Numbered from the stretch's first letter, positions 35,959-44,846 are shown. The stretch is DNA of 64,000 nucleotides from Desulfoferrobacter suflitae (GCF_022603395.1 NZ_JAIBKA010000014.1:1-64000); one strand, 5' to 3'. A program made the numbers and translations. The notes: generated by a model from the sequence alone, not told the origin.

Positions 35959-35998
35959 CAAAAAACCGGAAGCAATCAGTGAAAACCGATGCTTCCGG
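35959..35998 (-). terminator. Intrinsic (attenuating) terminator after solute-binding protein gene
   Basis: On the minus strand CCGGAAGCA pairs with TGCTTCCGG (nine base pairs, 15-base loop) and is followed by TTTTTTGTTG. It lies 25 bases after the stop of the binding-protein gene and before the permease gene, so partial termination would give the excess of binding protein usual in such operons. Confidence 0.85.
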
Positions 35999-36022
35999 AA
36001 ATAAAATACAAGCCGACATCAA

Positions 36023-36787
36023 CTATTGCTTCAGATCGTATTGTTTCTGCAGTTCCTCCCATTCGGGAGAAGCCATAAGCTTTTTGAGGCCTTCATTCAA
36101 CGTGTTCAGCAGGTCGGCATCATCCTGGCGCACGGCATAAGCAAATTCCTCGTCATGCATGCCAAAGCCGCCGATGATTTTTACCGGTTTCTTGCTCACT
36201 GCATCATTCGCTGGAGCATCGTCCATAGCGGCAGCGACAATTCGGCCGTTCAGCACATCTTCCACGGAAAGCGGAGCGGAATCATAGTATACCAGTTCAA
36301 AATCCTTGCCTTCCTTCTTGATCAGGTTTTCTTCCATCCATTTGGCTTCGGACGTACCACGCTGCACGCCTATTTTGTTGCCATTGGCGAGGGCGGTCTC
36401 AGGGGTCAGGTCGGAATCGTTCTTGACCACTAAAACCTGTTTGATCACCCAATAGGGAATGGTGTAGGCCACCTGTTTTTTGCGCTCGTCGGTGACGCTC
36501 AGCCCGGAAGCGATCATGTCTATCTTCTTGGCGTTGAGGCTTGGGATGATTCCGTCCCAATCCATCGGTTGATGTTTCACTTTGAAGCCCATTTCCTTGG
36601 CTATCCAGTCCACAGACTTGACGTCAAATCCGTCCGGGTTGCCATTCTTATCGACATAAGCAAAAGGTGGAAAATTGGCGTCAATCCCATTGATGATCAC
36701 CTTTTCCTCAGCAGAGCCGAGGTTGACGTTGACCCAAAAAAGGCACGATACGACCAGGACGATACCCACCAAAATCCTCATGCGCAT
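36023..36787 (-). CDS. Polar amino-acid ABC transporter solute-binding protein
   Basis: The mature protein is a family-3 periplasmic binding protein: INGIDANFPPFAYVDKNGNP and DGFDVKSVDWIAKEMG at the start, GIIPSLNAKKIDMIASGLSVT in the hinge, and IGVQRGTSEAKW in lobe 2. A signal peptide spans residues 1-26 (RILVGIVLVVSCLFWVNV). The start at 36787 is decided by AAGGAG six bases before the ATG; the frame runs open 41 codons further upstream without such a site. The ligand is probably a polar or charged amino acid. It is the first gene of the operon. Confidence 0.92.
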   Translation of the reverse strand: MRMRILVGIVLVVSCLFWVNVNLGSAEEKVIINGIDANFPPFAYVDKNGNPDGFDVKSVDWIAKEMGFKVKHQPMDWDGIIPSLNAKKIDMIASGLSVTDERKKQVAYTIPYWVIKQVLVVKNDSDLTPETALANGNKIGVQRGTSEAKWMEENLIKKEGKDFELVYYDSAPLSVEDVLNGRIVAAAMDDAPANDAVSKKPVKIIGGFGMHDEEFAYAVRQDDADLLNTLNEGLKKLMASPEWEELQKQYDLKQ

Positions 36788-37018
36788 TTTCTTCTCCTTT
36801 TCTGACAAACCCCTAAGCCAAAATTTCAAGCATTTGCCTCTTACACATTCATACGGCGCCAGGACCGAATTCAACCCCCATGACTTCCCCACAGGGCACT
36901 CACGGCACAACTCATATCAGATGGACTTTAGTGGATCAAGCGAAATCAGATCTTCCCCATCGAAAGGTAAAAGTGTGAACCGAAACTATCTCAACCCAAA
37001 ACATATGGGTTGCGTCCT
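36788..37018. other. Divergent promoter region (left part)
   Basis: This is the left part of the 427-base space between the divergent ABC-transporter and TRAP operons. It must hold the minus-strand promoter of the binding-protein gene, but I cannot fix its boxes. The plus-strand promoter is listed separately. Confidence 0.4.
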
Positions 37019-37046
37019 TTGCCAAAATTTGCTAGAAAAATATAAG
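37019..37046 (+). promoter_or_regulatory. Probable sigma-70 promoter of the TAXI-TRAP operon
   Basis: TTGCCA (37019-37024) and TATAAG (37041-37046) are 16 bases apart and close to the -35 and -10 consensus. Transcription would start near 37053, leaving a leader of about 160 bases before the ATG at 37215. Confidence 0.5.
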
Positions 37047-37214
37047 CGCCCCATTAATTTTGGCATAATGCTTATCTCCCGTACGGTTTTCTGACAACTC
37101 TGACAATGACCCTGACACCACGACCTGAAGAAAGGAGGGAACAGGAAAGGAACCGTTTGCGGCCAACCGACCATCAACAATAACTAAGAACCTGAACAGA
37201 AAGGGAGGTTGAAG

Positions 37215-38228
37215 ATGAAGCGAGGTTTTATTTTGAGCATGGTTTTTGTGGCTGGATTTGTCTTGGCCTCAGGAGTCGGCACGACTCCTGCGAAGGCTGA
37301 AACCAAATTCGTCACCATCGGAACAGGCGGCATCACCGGCGTTTACTACCCGACCGGCGGCGCCATTGCCAGAATCGTCAACAACAAGAGGGACGTTTAT
37401 GGTATTCGCGCCACCGTCGAAGCGACCGGAGGATCGGTCTTCAACGTCAATGCGGTCATGTCCGGTGATCTGGATTTTGGAGTCGTCCAGTCCGATCGTC
37501 AGTATGAGGCGGTCAACGGGCTGGCTGAATGGAAAGAGCTGGGACCCCAGAAGGATCTGCGTGCCGTGTTTGCCATCCATCCCGAATCCATCACCCTGGT
37601 GGCTGCCGACGACGCCGACATCAATACCCTGCAGGATCTCAAAGGTAAACAGGTGAACATCGGCAATCCCGGTTCCGGCCAGCGTCAGAACTCCATCGAT
37701 GCCCTCGCTAATGCCGGAATTGACTTTGAAAAAGACCTTACGGCTCACGGCGTAAAGGCGGCTGAGGCCCCCGGTCTGTTGCAGGACGGCCGCATCGACG
37801 CTTTCTTCTATACCGTAGGGCACCCCAGCGGCGCCATCCAGGAAGCCACCGCCGGGCGCAGAAAGGTCCATTTTGTGCCGATAACCGGTGTCGAAAAGCT
37901 CCTGGAAGAACATCCCTACTATGCCAAAGCCACTATTCCCGTTAAGCTCTACCCCAGCGCCACCAATACGGAGGATGTCGAGACATTCGGCGTGAAGGCC
38001 ACCTTTGTCACCTCCGCCAAGGTGCCCGACGAAGTAGTCTATGCCGTCACCAAGGAGGTTTTCGAGAACTTTGACGAATTCAAGGAACTGCATCCCGCTT
38101 ATGCGGTCCTGACCAAAGAGAACATGCTCGAAGGCCTGTCGGCCCCAATTCATCCAGGCGCTTTCAAATACTACCAGGAAGCGGGACTGGACAAGCATAT
38201 TGCTGACGAGCTCAAACCAAAACAGTAG
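37215..38228 (+). CDS. TRAP transporter solute receptor, TAXI family
   Basis: The protein has a signal peptide ending AKA, then the TAXI-type pattern: FVTIGTGGITGVYYPTGGAIA, VEATGGSVFNVNAVMSGDLD, LDFGVVQSDRQYEAVNG, and LQDGRIDAFFYTVGHPSGAI. It captures a substrate in the periplasm for the fused TRAP permease encoded 750 bases downstream. TAXI receptors bind dicarboxylates, glutamate and other small organic acids. GGGAGG six bases before ATG 37215 supports this start; an in-frame TTG lies two codons earlier. Confidence 0.93.
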   Translation: MKRGFILSMVFVAGFVLASGVGTTPAKAETKFVTIGTGGITGVYYPTGGAIARIVNNKRDVYGIRATVEATGGSVFNVNAVMSGDLDFGVVQSDRQYEAVNGLAEWKELGPQKDLRAVFAIHPESITLVAADDADINTLQDLKGKQVNIGNPGSGQRQNSIDALANAGIDFEKDLTAHGVKAAEAPGLLQDGRIDAFFYTVGHPSGAIQEATAGRRKVHFVPITGVEKLLEEHPYYAKATIPVKLYPSATNTEDVETFGVKATFVTSAKVPDEVVYAVTKEVFENFDEFKELHPAYAVLTKENMLEGLSAPIHPGAFKYYQEAGLDKHIADELKPKQ

Positions 38229-38265
38229 AGTGGCCGGAAGTCTGTCCGAGAATCGGGTGCTTCCG

Positions 38266-38287
38266 TGGCAACCCTTGCGGGTTGCCA
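38266..38287 (+). terminator. Hairpin after the TAXI receptor gene
   Basis: TGGCAACCC pairs perfectly with GGGTTGCCA across a TTGC loop (nine base pairs). No T-run follows, so it is either a Rho-assisted stop or a 3'-stabilising structure that would favour receptor over permease mRNA. Confidence 0.6.
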
Positions 38288-38507
38288 AAATGCCCGTTAT
38301 CGGTCGGCTTCCTGCTCAGCTACACTGCCCTCGTCACACACGCGCCGGTCAGCTGCCGGCGGTCTCAGGATGACAGCCCAGTCGATGGGTGCCCGGGAAG
38401 CTGGAACTTTCCCGACGGAAAATGGATCGGGACAGCCTTCTGGGTGTGCACCGGGGCGTGTTTGAGAACCGTCATTTTGCCGCAAACTCATGAAGGATCC
38501 CCTCGCC

Positions 38508-38969
38508 ATGCCTGAAGTGAACAAGATTCTGGTGGCCATCTGTTTCTCCGACTATTGCCCCGTCACTTTCCGTTATGCCACAAGGCTCGCCACACAACTC
38601 CACGCTCAGCTGGTGGCAGTCAATGTCATCAACATCAAAGACGTCCGGGCGGTCGGCAAAATCGAAGCCATGGGGTATGCCGTCCATACAAAAGATTACG
38701 TCCAGGGCATGATCGATGAACGAACCGAGATGTTCCGGCAAATGATAGCCGATTCGGATTTTCCTGAAGAGAACGTCAAGGTCATTTTTAGAGTCGGGCA
38801 CCCGTTCGAGGAGCTCATCAAAGTGGTCAACGAAGAAGAGGTCGATCTTGTGGTGATGGGTCACAAGGGCAGGAGTGACCATCCCCATCTACTGGTGGGC
38901 GGAGTCGCTGAAAAGATGATGCGTCACTGCCCGGTGAGTGTCGCTTTTTACCGTAAAAAAGAGTCTTAG
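38508..38969 (+). CDS. Universal stress protein (UspA family)
   Basis: The protein has the Usp fold: NKILVAICFSDYCPVTFRYA at the start and VDLVVMGHKGRSDHPHLLVGGVAEKMMRHCPVSV broken by the G-x2-G-x9-G(S/A) ATP-binding pattern near the end. It may bind ATP. It lies between the TAXI receptor and the TRAP permease genes, a placement known for Usp proteins (TeaD, UspA) that tune TRAP transporters. The ATG at 38508 (with AAGGA ten bases before) is preferred to one six codons upstream. Confidence 0.85.
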   Translation: MPEVNKILVAICFSDYCPVTFRYATRLATQLHAQLVAVNVINIKDVRAVGKIEAMGYAVHTKDYVQGMIDERTEMFRQMIADSDFPEENVKVIFRVGHPFEELIKVVNEEEVDLVVMGHKGRSDHPHLLVGGVAEKMMRHCPVSVAFYRKKES

Positions 38970-38977
38970 GATAAAAG

Positions 38978-41053
38978 ATGCTGAAGAAACTAGGCTTGCA
39001 GAGAAAGCTAAAATCTGCCGAGGAACTGCTCAAGGAGGAAACCGGTGATGTTCGCACTCTCCGACCGCATGAAAGACTTCTGGTTTCGGTCATCGCCATT
39101 GGCTGGGCTCTTTTTCAACTGGCCCTGCCAAGTGTTCTGGTCCTCGACAGTACGCAAACGCGGGCGATTCATCTTGCCTTTGCTATGGCCCTTCTGTATC
39201 TGCTGATGCCGTGTCAGAAGGAGCGCAGGAAGGGGCTGGGCTATCTTTGCATCACCGACCGCATTCCGTTCATGGACTATGCCTGCGCAATCCTGGGCAC
39301 CTTCACGGCGCTCTACCTCGCCCTGTTCTATGCCGAGATCGCCATGCGAGCCGGAGCTCCGACTACTTTGGACCTGGTGTGTGGAGGCATTCTAGTCGTT
39401 CTCCTGTTGGAAGCCACCCGCAGGATCATCGGCCCCGCCCTGTCGATAATCGCACTGCTGTTCACCGCCTACGCCTTTCTGGGTCCCCATATGCCTTCGC
39501 TGATAGCCTTCAAGGGCGTTTCCCTGAGCAAGTATATCAGCAACATCGCCCTTTCTACCGAAGGGATTTATGGAATACCGCTGGGGGTCTCCGCCTCCAT
39601 CGTTTACCTGTTCGTACTGCTGGGGGCGCTGTTGGATCGCGCCGGTGCGGGAAGGTTCTTAACCAACCTGGCTTTTGCCGTTCTGGGACGCTTCAAGGGG
39701 GGCGCAGCGAAAGCCGCCATCGTTGCCAGCGGCGGCACCGGACTGGTGTCCGGCTCGAGCATCGCCAATATCGTGACCACCGGCCCATTCACCATTCCAC
39801 TGATGAAGAAGATGGGCTATCCGGCCAAAAAAGCCGCCGCCATCGAAGTGGCCGCCAGCACCGACGGTCAGTTAATGCCGCCGATCATGGGCGCCGCCGC
39901 CTTTATTATCGCCGAGTATGTCAATGTGCCTTACGTCGAGGTGATCAAAGCCGCTGCCATCCCGGCTTTTGCGTCCTACTTCGGACTGTTTTGCATAGCG
40001 CACCTGGAAGCATCCAAGCACGGCATCGAGGGGCTTTCCTCCGAGGACCTGCCGAACTTTTGGGAAACTCTCAAAACCGGAGTGCATTATCTGATCCCCC
40101 TGGCGATGCTCATGTGGGAGCTGATCTATTTGAGGCACTCACCGGAGTTGGCCGCGTTTCGCGCCATCATGGTCCTGTTTGGAGTGATCTTCTATCAGGA
40201 GGTGCGCAATGCAATGCAACGAAAAACCGGGCTGTTTTCCGGCATTGGAGAGGCATTTCGCATTATTGCCAACGGCTTCGTGCAGGGCTCCAAAAACATG
40301 ATGTCTGTGGCCCTGGCGTGCGCTTCGGCGGGAATCATCGTCGGCGTGGTGAATATGGGAATCGGCGGAATGATCGCCTATGTAGTGGAGATTCTCGCCC
40401 GCGGCAACATCTTTCTGCTGCTGCTCATAACCGCCATGGCCTGCCTGATCATCGGCATGGGGCTTCCGACCACTGCCACCTACATTGTCATGGCGTCTTT
40501 GACCGCCCCCATCATTGTGGAAGTGGGAGGCCTATTCGGTTACCTGGTGCCCCTCATGGCGGCTCATCTGTTTTGCTTCTATTTCGGCATCCTGGCCGAT
40601 GATACCCCGCCGGTAGGGCTGGCGGCCTACGCCGCATCGGCCATTGCCGAGTCGGAGCCGATTCCCACCGGGATTCAAGGCTTTTTGTATGACATAAGAA
40701 CGTCCTGCATCGCCTTCATGTTCGTATTCAATCCAGAGTTGATTCTGCACGGCATCAACAGCTGGTCTCACGCCCTGCTGATCTTCGGCATGGCTCTGAT
40801 CGGCATGTCCGCCTTCGAGTGCTTCGCCCAGGGGTGGTGCCTGGTGAAGAATAAACTTTATGAAATCCCGTTTTTTCTGGCAGCATGGTTCACCCTGTTC
40901 CACCCGGGCGGAGTCGCATGGCTTTTCCATATCGACCCCGCCAACAAGTATTACATGTATCCCGTCGGCATTGGCGTCTACGCCGTTGCCATCAGCATTC
41001 AAAAGATGCGAAAAATGGCTGCGCAGCGAGCAATGGAAGGCGCGGCAGGGTGA
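38978..41053 (+). CDS. TRAP transporter fused permease (DctQM, TAXI type)
   Basis: The 691-residue integral membrane protein is the fused small (4 TM) and large (12 TM) TRAP subunit. Hallmarks of the M part are GGAAKAAIVASGGTGLVSGSS split by conserved glycines, AAIEVAASTDGQLMPPIMGAAAF (glycine/proline loop), LIIGMGLPTTATY and DDTPPVGLAAYAASAIA. It uses a sodium gradient to import the receptor-bound substrate. It begins eight bases after the Usp gene and is followed by the keto-acid cleavage enzyme, suggesting import and breakdown of one substrate. Confidence 0.94.
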   Translation: MLKKLGLQRKLKSAEELLKEETGDVRTLRPHERLLVSVIAIGWALFQLALPSVLVLDSTQTRAIHLAFAMALLYLLMPCQKERRKGLGYLCITDRIPFMDYACAILGTFTALYLALFYAEIAMRAGAPTTLDLVCGGILVVLLLEATRRIIGPALSIIALLFTAYAFLGPHMPSLIAFKGVSLSKYISNIALSTEGIYGIPLGVSASIVYLFVLLGALLDRAGAGRFLTNLAFAVLGRFKGGAAKAAIVASGGTGLVSGSSIANIVTTGPFTIPLMKKMGYPAKKAAAIEVAASTDGQLMPPIMGAAAFIIAEYVNVPYVEVIKAAAIPAFASYFGLFCIAHLEASKHGIEGLSSEDLPNFWETLKTGVHYLIPLAMLMWELIYLRHSPELAAFRAIMVLFGVIFYQEVRNAMQRKTGLFSGIGEAFRIIANGFVQGSKNMMSVALACASAGIIVGVVNMGIGGMIAYVVEILARGNIFLLLLITAMACLIIGMGLPTTATYIVMASLTAPIIVEVGGLFGYLVPLMAAHLFCFYFGILADDTPPVGLAAYAASAIAESEPIPTGIQGFLYDIRTSCIAFMFVFNPELILHGINSWSHALLIFGMALIGMSAFECFAQGWCLVKNKLYEIPFFLAAWFTLFHPGGVAWLFHIDPANKYYMYPVGIGVYAVAISIQKMRKMAAQRAMEGAAG

Positions 41054-41130
41054 CAGGATGTGCGGCAGTGAGCCGCGAGTACACCCGCGTCACGGCAACC
41101 CGTACCGGTGAACCTAGAGGGACATGGCGA

Positions 41131-41976
41131 ATGGACAAGCTCATCATCACAGTCGCCTTGACTGGCAACGTACCCACCAAGAAGATGAATCCCAACGTAC
41201 CCGTAACGCCCGGGGAAATCGCCGCAGATGTCAGGCGCTGCGCCGATGAAGGCGCGGCCTTGTTTCATGTTCATGCCCGTGATGAGGAGCAGCGCCCGAC
41301 TTTGCGGCTCCCCAACTTCAAGGCCAATGTGCGCAAAATCAAGGAGCTTGCCCCGCAAGTCATCATCCAGCTCTCCACCGGCGGCCGTGCGGGGATGGAC
41401 TGGGAAGATCGCGTCAACCCGGTGCGGCTCCTACCGGAAATGGCCTCCTTCACCACTGGATCCAACAACCTTCCCGGCATCGTCTACGAAAATTCACCGC
41501 AATTCATCGAATATCTGGCCAAAGTCTATCAGCAAACCGGCGTCAAACCCGAGATCGAAGTGTTTGAAACCGGCATGATCAATAATGCGCTGCATCTCCA
41601 GAAAAAAGGCTACATCAAGCCGCCCCTGCATTTTGATTTCGTTCTCGGCGCCCCCGGCGCCATGCCCGGTTCCGTCAAGAATCTGTTGTTCCTGTCCGAG
41701 AGTATCCCCGCGGGTTCCACCTGGTCGGTGGCGGGCATCGGCAGGCAGGAAATTCCTCTGGCGGTTGCGGCCATCGTGCTCGGTGGGCACGTGCGCGTCG
41801 GCCTGGAGGACAACTTGTTTATGCCGGACGGCTCCCCGGCCAGCAATCCTCTGCTGGTGCAGAAGGTGGTGCGCATGGCGCGGGAAATTGGCCGGGAGAT
41901 AGCCACACCCGCTGAGGCAAGAGCCATTTTGTCCCTCAATCCTGCCTATAAGGACCGCATCCTGGATATGCTCTGA
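41131..41976 (+). CDS. Beta-keto acid cleavage enzyme (BKACE, DUF849)
   Basis: The 281-residue protein matches the BKACE family (3-keto-5-aminohexanoate cleavage enzyme and relatives): ITVALTGNVPTKKMNP at the N-terminus, ALFHVHARDEEQRP with the zinc-binding HxH, IIQLSTGGRAGM, EIEVFETGMI, FVLGAPGAMPG and GGHVRVGLEDNL. It condenses a beta-keto acid with acetyl-CoA and splits it to acetoacetate and a CoA ester using zinc. GAGGGA lies before the ATG at 41131. Its position after the TRAP genes suggests the imported compound is a keto acid or its precursor, for example from lysine breakdown. Confidence 0.9.
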   Translation: MDKLIITVALTGNVPTKKMNPNVPVTPGEIAADVRRCADEGAALFHVHARDEEQRPTLRLPNFKANVRKIKELAPQVIIQLSTGGRAGMDWEDRVNPVRLLPEMASFTTGSNNLPGIVYENSPQFIEYLAKVYQQTGVKPEIEVFETGMINNALHLQKKGYIKPPLHFDFVLGAPGAMPGSVKNLLFLSESIPAGSTWSVAGIGRQEIPLAVAAIVLGGHVRVGLEDNLFMPDGSPASNPLLVQKVVRMAREIGREIATPAEARAILSLNPAYKDRILDML

Positions 41977-42005
41977 AATGGTGCAACTGGGGATGACCAG
42001 CTACT

Positions 42006-42797
42006 TCATAAGAAGGCCGGGATGCCCCGCATGGGGATAAAGCGGCCCCCCTCCGGCGGCCACTTCTCCTTTGAACCGATGATAAGGTAGCCGCCCTGCG
42101 CAGAGGCTTCCCATATTTTCGGCAATGCCGCGTCAAGTAAGACTTCCCCACAGTACGTCAAAATATTGTTGCGCAAAAAGACCATGTGAAAATCCTGTGC
42201 CGGCGGCTCGTCTGCCACGAGATCGAGACACCTCCACGAAATCCCCCCTTTAACCGACTCTCGAATTGCCAACAGCGACTTCTTGGGGAGGCGTTCAAAA
42301 TATCGTTGCTTCAACTCGTCAGGCACTTCCTTAAGACTGCTTGCAGAGTAGACACCCCTACGCGCAGCATCAATGCATTCCTGGTTCATGTCGGTGGCCC
42401 AGGCTTGCAGTTGCGGCATCGAGTCCCGACCATGGCCAAGAAGATCCCACACCATCTTGAAACTGTAAATTTCTTCGCCTCTGGCACAACCCGCCGACCA
42501 GACCCTGAACGGATCCACCCCGGCATTTATGAGCTCAGGAAGAATCTCCTCCTGCAACAATTGCCAGAGGGCGCGGTCCCGAAAAAAACGACTTATGGAA
42601 ACGTTCAAAAGAGTCCGACACTGCTCTCTCAGTGTTCTATCCTGGGTCAGCCGCATCAGGTATGTGCTGACATTGCGGCAGCCGCACTCCAGCATGTGCC
42701 TGCCAATGCGCTTTTTGACTCCTTTTCTGACCCGGTAGTAGCCGTCCCGGGACAGGCCGAACCAGTCCAGAAGCAGCCTAAACCGGCGATCATCCAT
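42006..42797 (-). CDS. CheR-type methyltransferase
   Basis: The 263-residue protein has a CheR N-terminal helical domain (about 1-75) and the SAM domain with VWSAGCARGEEIYSFKM, AWATDMNQECIDAARRG, VFLRNNILTY (where CheR proteins have CRNVLIYF) and GGYLIIGSKEKWP. CheR methylates glutamates on chemoreceptors. No receptor, CheB or other chemotaxis gene is in the window, so this is an orphan with a possibly different target. The beta subdomain is short. It is 24 bases downstream of the RidA gene, both on the minus strand. Confidence 0.82.
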   Translation of the reverse strand: MDDRRFRLLLDWFGLSRDGYYRVRKGVKKRIGRHMLECGCRNVSTYLMRLTQDRTLREQCRTLLNVSISRFFRDRALWQLLQEEILPELINAGVDPFRVWSAGCARGEEIYSFKMVWDLLGHGRDSMPQLQAWATDMNQECIDAARRGVYSASSLKEVPDELKQRYFERLPKKSLLAIRESVKGGISWRCLDLVADEPPAQDFHMVFLRNNILTYCGEVLLDAALPKIWEASAQGGYLIIGSKEKWPPEGGRFIPMRGIPAFL

Positions 42798-42821
42798 GGG
42801 GGGTGCAGCAACTATCGCCGG

Positions 42822-43205
42822 CTAGTGAAGATGGGCAATGCATTTTATTTCGATCAGCGCCCCCTTGGGCAATGCACTCACTTCCACGACGGCACGCGCC
42901 GGTCGATGGTTCGAAAATACCTGCTGGTATAGTTCATTGAAAGCGGCGAATTGGCCCATCTCCGTCAAATAGACATCGACCGCGACCACATCGGTCAGTC
43001 GGCAGCCGGCAGCCGTCACTATTTGACTTAGATTTTCCAGTGCCTGTCCGGCCTGTCCGGTTAGATCGTTGCTCACCAACTCCCCCGTTTCGGGATGCAG
43101 CCCAATCTGACCGCTCACAAACAACCAATCGCCCGCTTTGACTGCCTGCGAATACGGACCAATGGCCGCAGGCGCCCGCTCCGTGTGAATCACTTGACAA
43201 CTCAT
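42822..43205 (-). CDS. ridA: RidA family reactive-intermediate deaminase
   Basis: The 127-residue protein is a typical RidA/YjgF: APAAIGPYSQAVKAGDWLFVSG split by G and Y landmarks, QAGQALENLSQIVTAAG, VDVYLTEMGQFAAFNELY, and PARAVVEVSALPKGALIEI with the conserved Arg and Glu. It hydrolyses reactive enamine/imine intermediates such as 2-aminoacrylate made by PLP enzymes. The ATG at 43205 has AAGGAGG before it. Trimeric cytoplasmic protein. It probably shares a message with the CheR gene. Confidence 0.95.
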   Translation of the reverse strand: MSCQVIHTERAPAAIGPYSQAVKAGDWLFVSGQIGLHPETGELVSNDLTGQAGQALENLSQIVTAAGCRLTDVVAVDVYLTEMGQFAAFNELYQQVFSNHRPARAVVEVSALPKGALIEIKCIAHLH

Positions 43206-43572
43206 GAAGAAAACCTCCTTGAACGATACACTGTCGGGGGTAAGAAACTCATTGCAAATCAATCGACTTAACGCTAGATATCATTCCAGTGTCACAATGT
43301 AAAAAGTAATGTGGATCGTACAAACGACATGTATCGAGCAAAAAATATGTGGTCCGGGACCGGCTTTTTTGATTTTGACTCCATAGATCTTTATTGCCAT
43401 TAGCATTTATTGTTTTTATTATGCATTTTGCTAATGCTGAGTTTTGGTCATATCCAGATTGCCCATTGTTGCCAGGATGGCGTATTGCGTAACGTCGGTG
43501 AGTTGACCAGTTTGGTCTGGATCAAGCGAACGACGCCGCCCGCACGATTGCCAGCCAACCGAAAGAAGTATC
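43206..43572. other. AT-rich divergent intergenic region
   Basis: This region separates the divergent ridA and glycosyltransferase genes and is strongly AT-rich from 43260 to 43440. It contains a small GGTC/GACC hairpin followed by TTTTTT near 43352-43372 and an eight-base inverted repeat CATTAGCA/TGCTAATG (43398-43405 and 43429-43436). Promoters for both neighbours are expected here; I cannot fix them. Confidence 0.45.
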
Positions 43573-44826
43573 GTGAGTGATAGTGTCCCCTACAAAATCC
43601 TGATGTATTCCCATGATACCTATGGTTTGGGGCACATTCGACGAACCCTGGCAATCGCTCGCAGTCTCAGGAAAAGTCCCGCCAACATTCTGATATTGAC
43701 CGGCTCTCATCTGGTAGGCCGCTTTGACATCGCCAAGCGCGTGGATTTTGTGCGCATCCCCGGCATGATCAAGGTCACCAATGAGCAATACCTTCCCCAG
43801 TCCATGCGCCTGGAAGCGACCGAAGTGCTGGAAATCAGAAAGAGTCTTATCCTGGCAACAGCCATGGCATTCAAGCCCGACTATTTCATCGTGGACAAAG
43901 CTCCTTTGGGTTTGAAGAGGGAAGTGGTGGACACCCTGCAGTGGCTCAAGGAGGAGTTCCCTCACTGCCAGTCGATTCTCGGGTTGCGCGACATCATGGA
44001 CAGCGCCGAATCGACCATTGAAGACTGGACGGGCAAGGACATATACGAGGCCATGGCACAACTTTACGGGGAAATCTGGGTCTACGGCCAGCGGGAGTTC
44101 TACGACGCCATCAGCGAATATCGGATTCCTCCACATGTTGCCGCCAAAGTTCATTTCACCGGGTACATTCCAAGGCATGTACCGTCTCCCGATGAAATCC
44201 GCGCAACCCGAAAGGATTTGGGAATAAGAGAAGACGATCGCCTCATACTGGTCACCACGGGCGGAGGCGGCGACGGCCATCCGGTCGTGGATACCGTGCT
44301 GGCCGCTTTTGACCCGGCGGAAGGGGGTGTTCCAGCGCACACGCGGGTGGCCGTAGTTACGGGCCCCTTCATGTCACGCAAGCACTATCGCGAAGTGGCC
44401 AGGAAATGCAAAGCCCTCGGCTTTATCTGCCTCAAGTTCCACCGCTTTGTGGAGGGTCTCATCGGAGCTTCCCAAGTGGTGGTGAGTATGGGTGGTTACA
44501 ATACCGTGTGTGAAATCATCAGCCAGAAAAAACCCTTTTTGATCGTCCCCCGAACGGTTCCTCGGGAAGAACAACTGATTCGTGCGCAGGTATTGTGTTC
44601 GCAAGGTTTTTGTGATTATATCGATCCGCGTGAACTGAATCCCCGGATACTGCGGCAAAAACTGCTGCTGCTGTTGGACAATGGAACCTATTATCGGCGG
44701 AAAATGGAGTCTTTTCCGTTCACGGCGCTGAACATCATCCGCAAGCGCATTCTGGAGAACAAGAAAAACAGGAACGAGACACCCGCACACCTCCTTGACC
44801 GGTATTTTCACATGAACGCAAAATAA
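43573..44826 (+). CDS. MurG-like (GT28) glycosyltransferase
   Basis: The 417-residue protein has a MurG/GT-B layout. The N-terminal donor-independent domain starts YKILMYSHDTYGLGHIRR (glycine/histidine loop) and the C-terminal nucleotide-sugar domain has VTTGGGGDGHPV, FHRFVEGLIGASQVVVSMGG, and YNTVCEIISQKKPFLIVPR. This is a glycosyltransferase-28-type sugar-binding region. It would transfer a sugar from a nucleotide donor to a lipid or polysaccharide; acceptor unknown. It starts at GTG and is followed 20 bases later by a GT4 enzyme, so the three genes to 47233 form one polysaccharide or glycolipid operon. Confidence 0.85.
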   Translation: MSDSVPYKILMYSHDTYGLGHIRRTLAIARSLRKSPANILILTGSHLVGRFDIAKRVDFVRIPGMIKVTNEQYLPQSMRLEATEVLEIRKSLILATAMAFKPDYFIVDKAPLGLKREVVDTLQWLKEEFPHCQSILGLRDIMDSAESTIEDWTGKDIYEAMAQLYGEIWVYGQREFYDAISEYRIPPHVAAKVHFTGYIPRHVPSPDEIRATRKDLGIREDDRLILVTTGGGGDGHPVVDTVLAAFDPAEGGVPAHTRVAVVTGPFMSRKHYREVARKCKALGFICLKFHRFVEGLIGASQVVVSMGGYNTVCEIISQKKPFLIVPRTVPREEQLIRAQVLCSQGFCDYIDPRELNPRILRQKLLLLLDNGTYYRRKMESFPFTALNIIRKRILENKKNRNETPAHLLDRYFHMNAK

Positions 44827-44846
44827 CCCGCCAGACCCTCCATACT

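Noticed and set aside
37055-37080. A sigma-54 promoter (TTGGCATAATGC)
   Set aside because: The GG and GC elements are six bases apart, not ten, so the consensus is not met.
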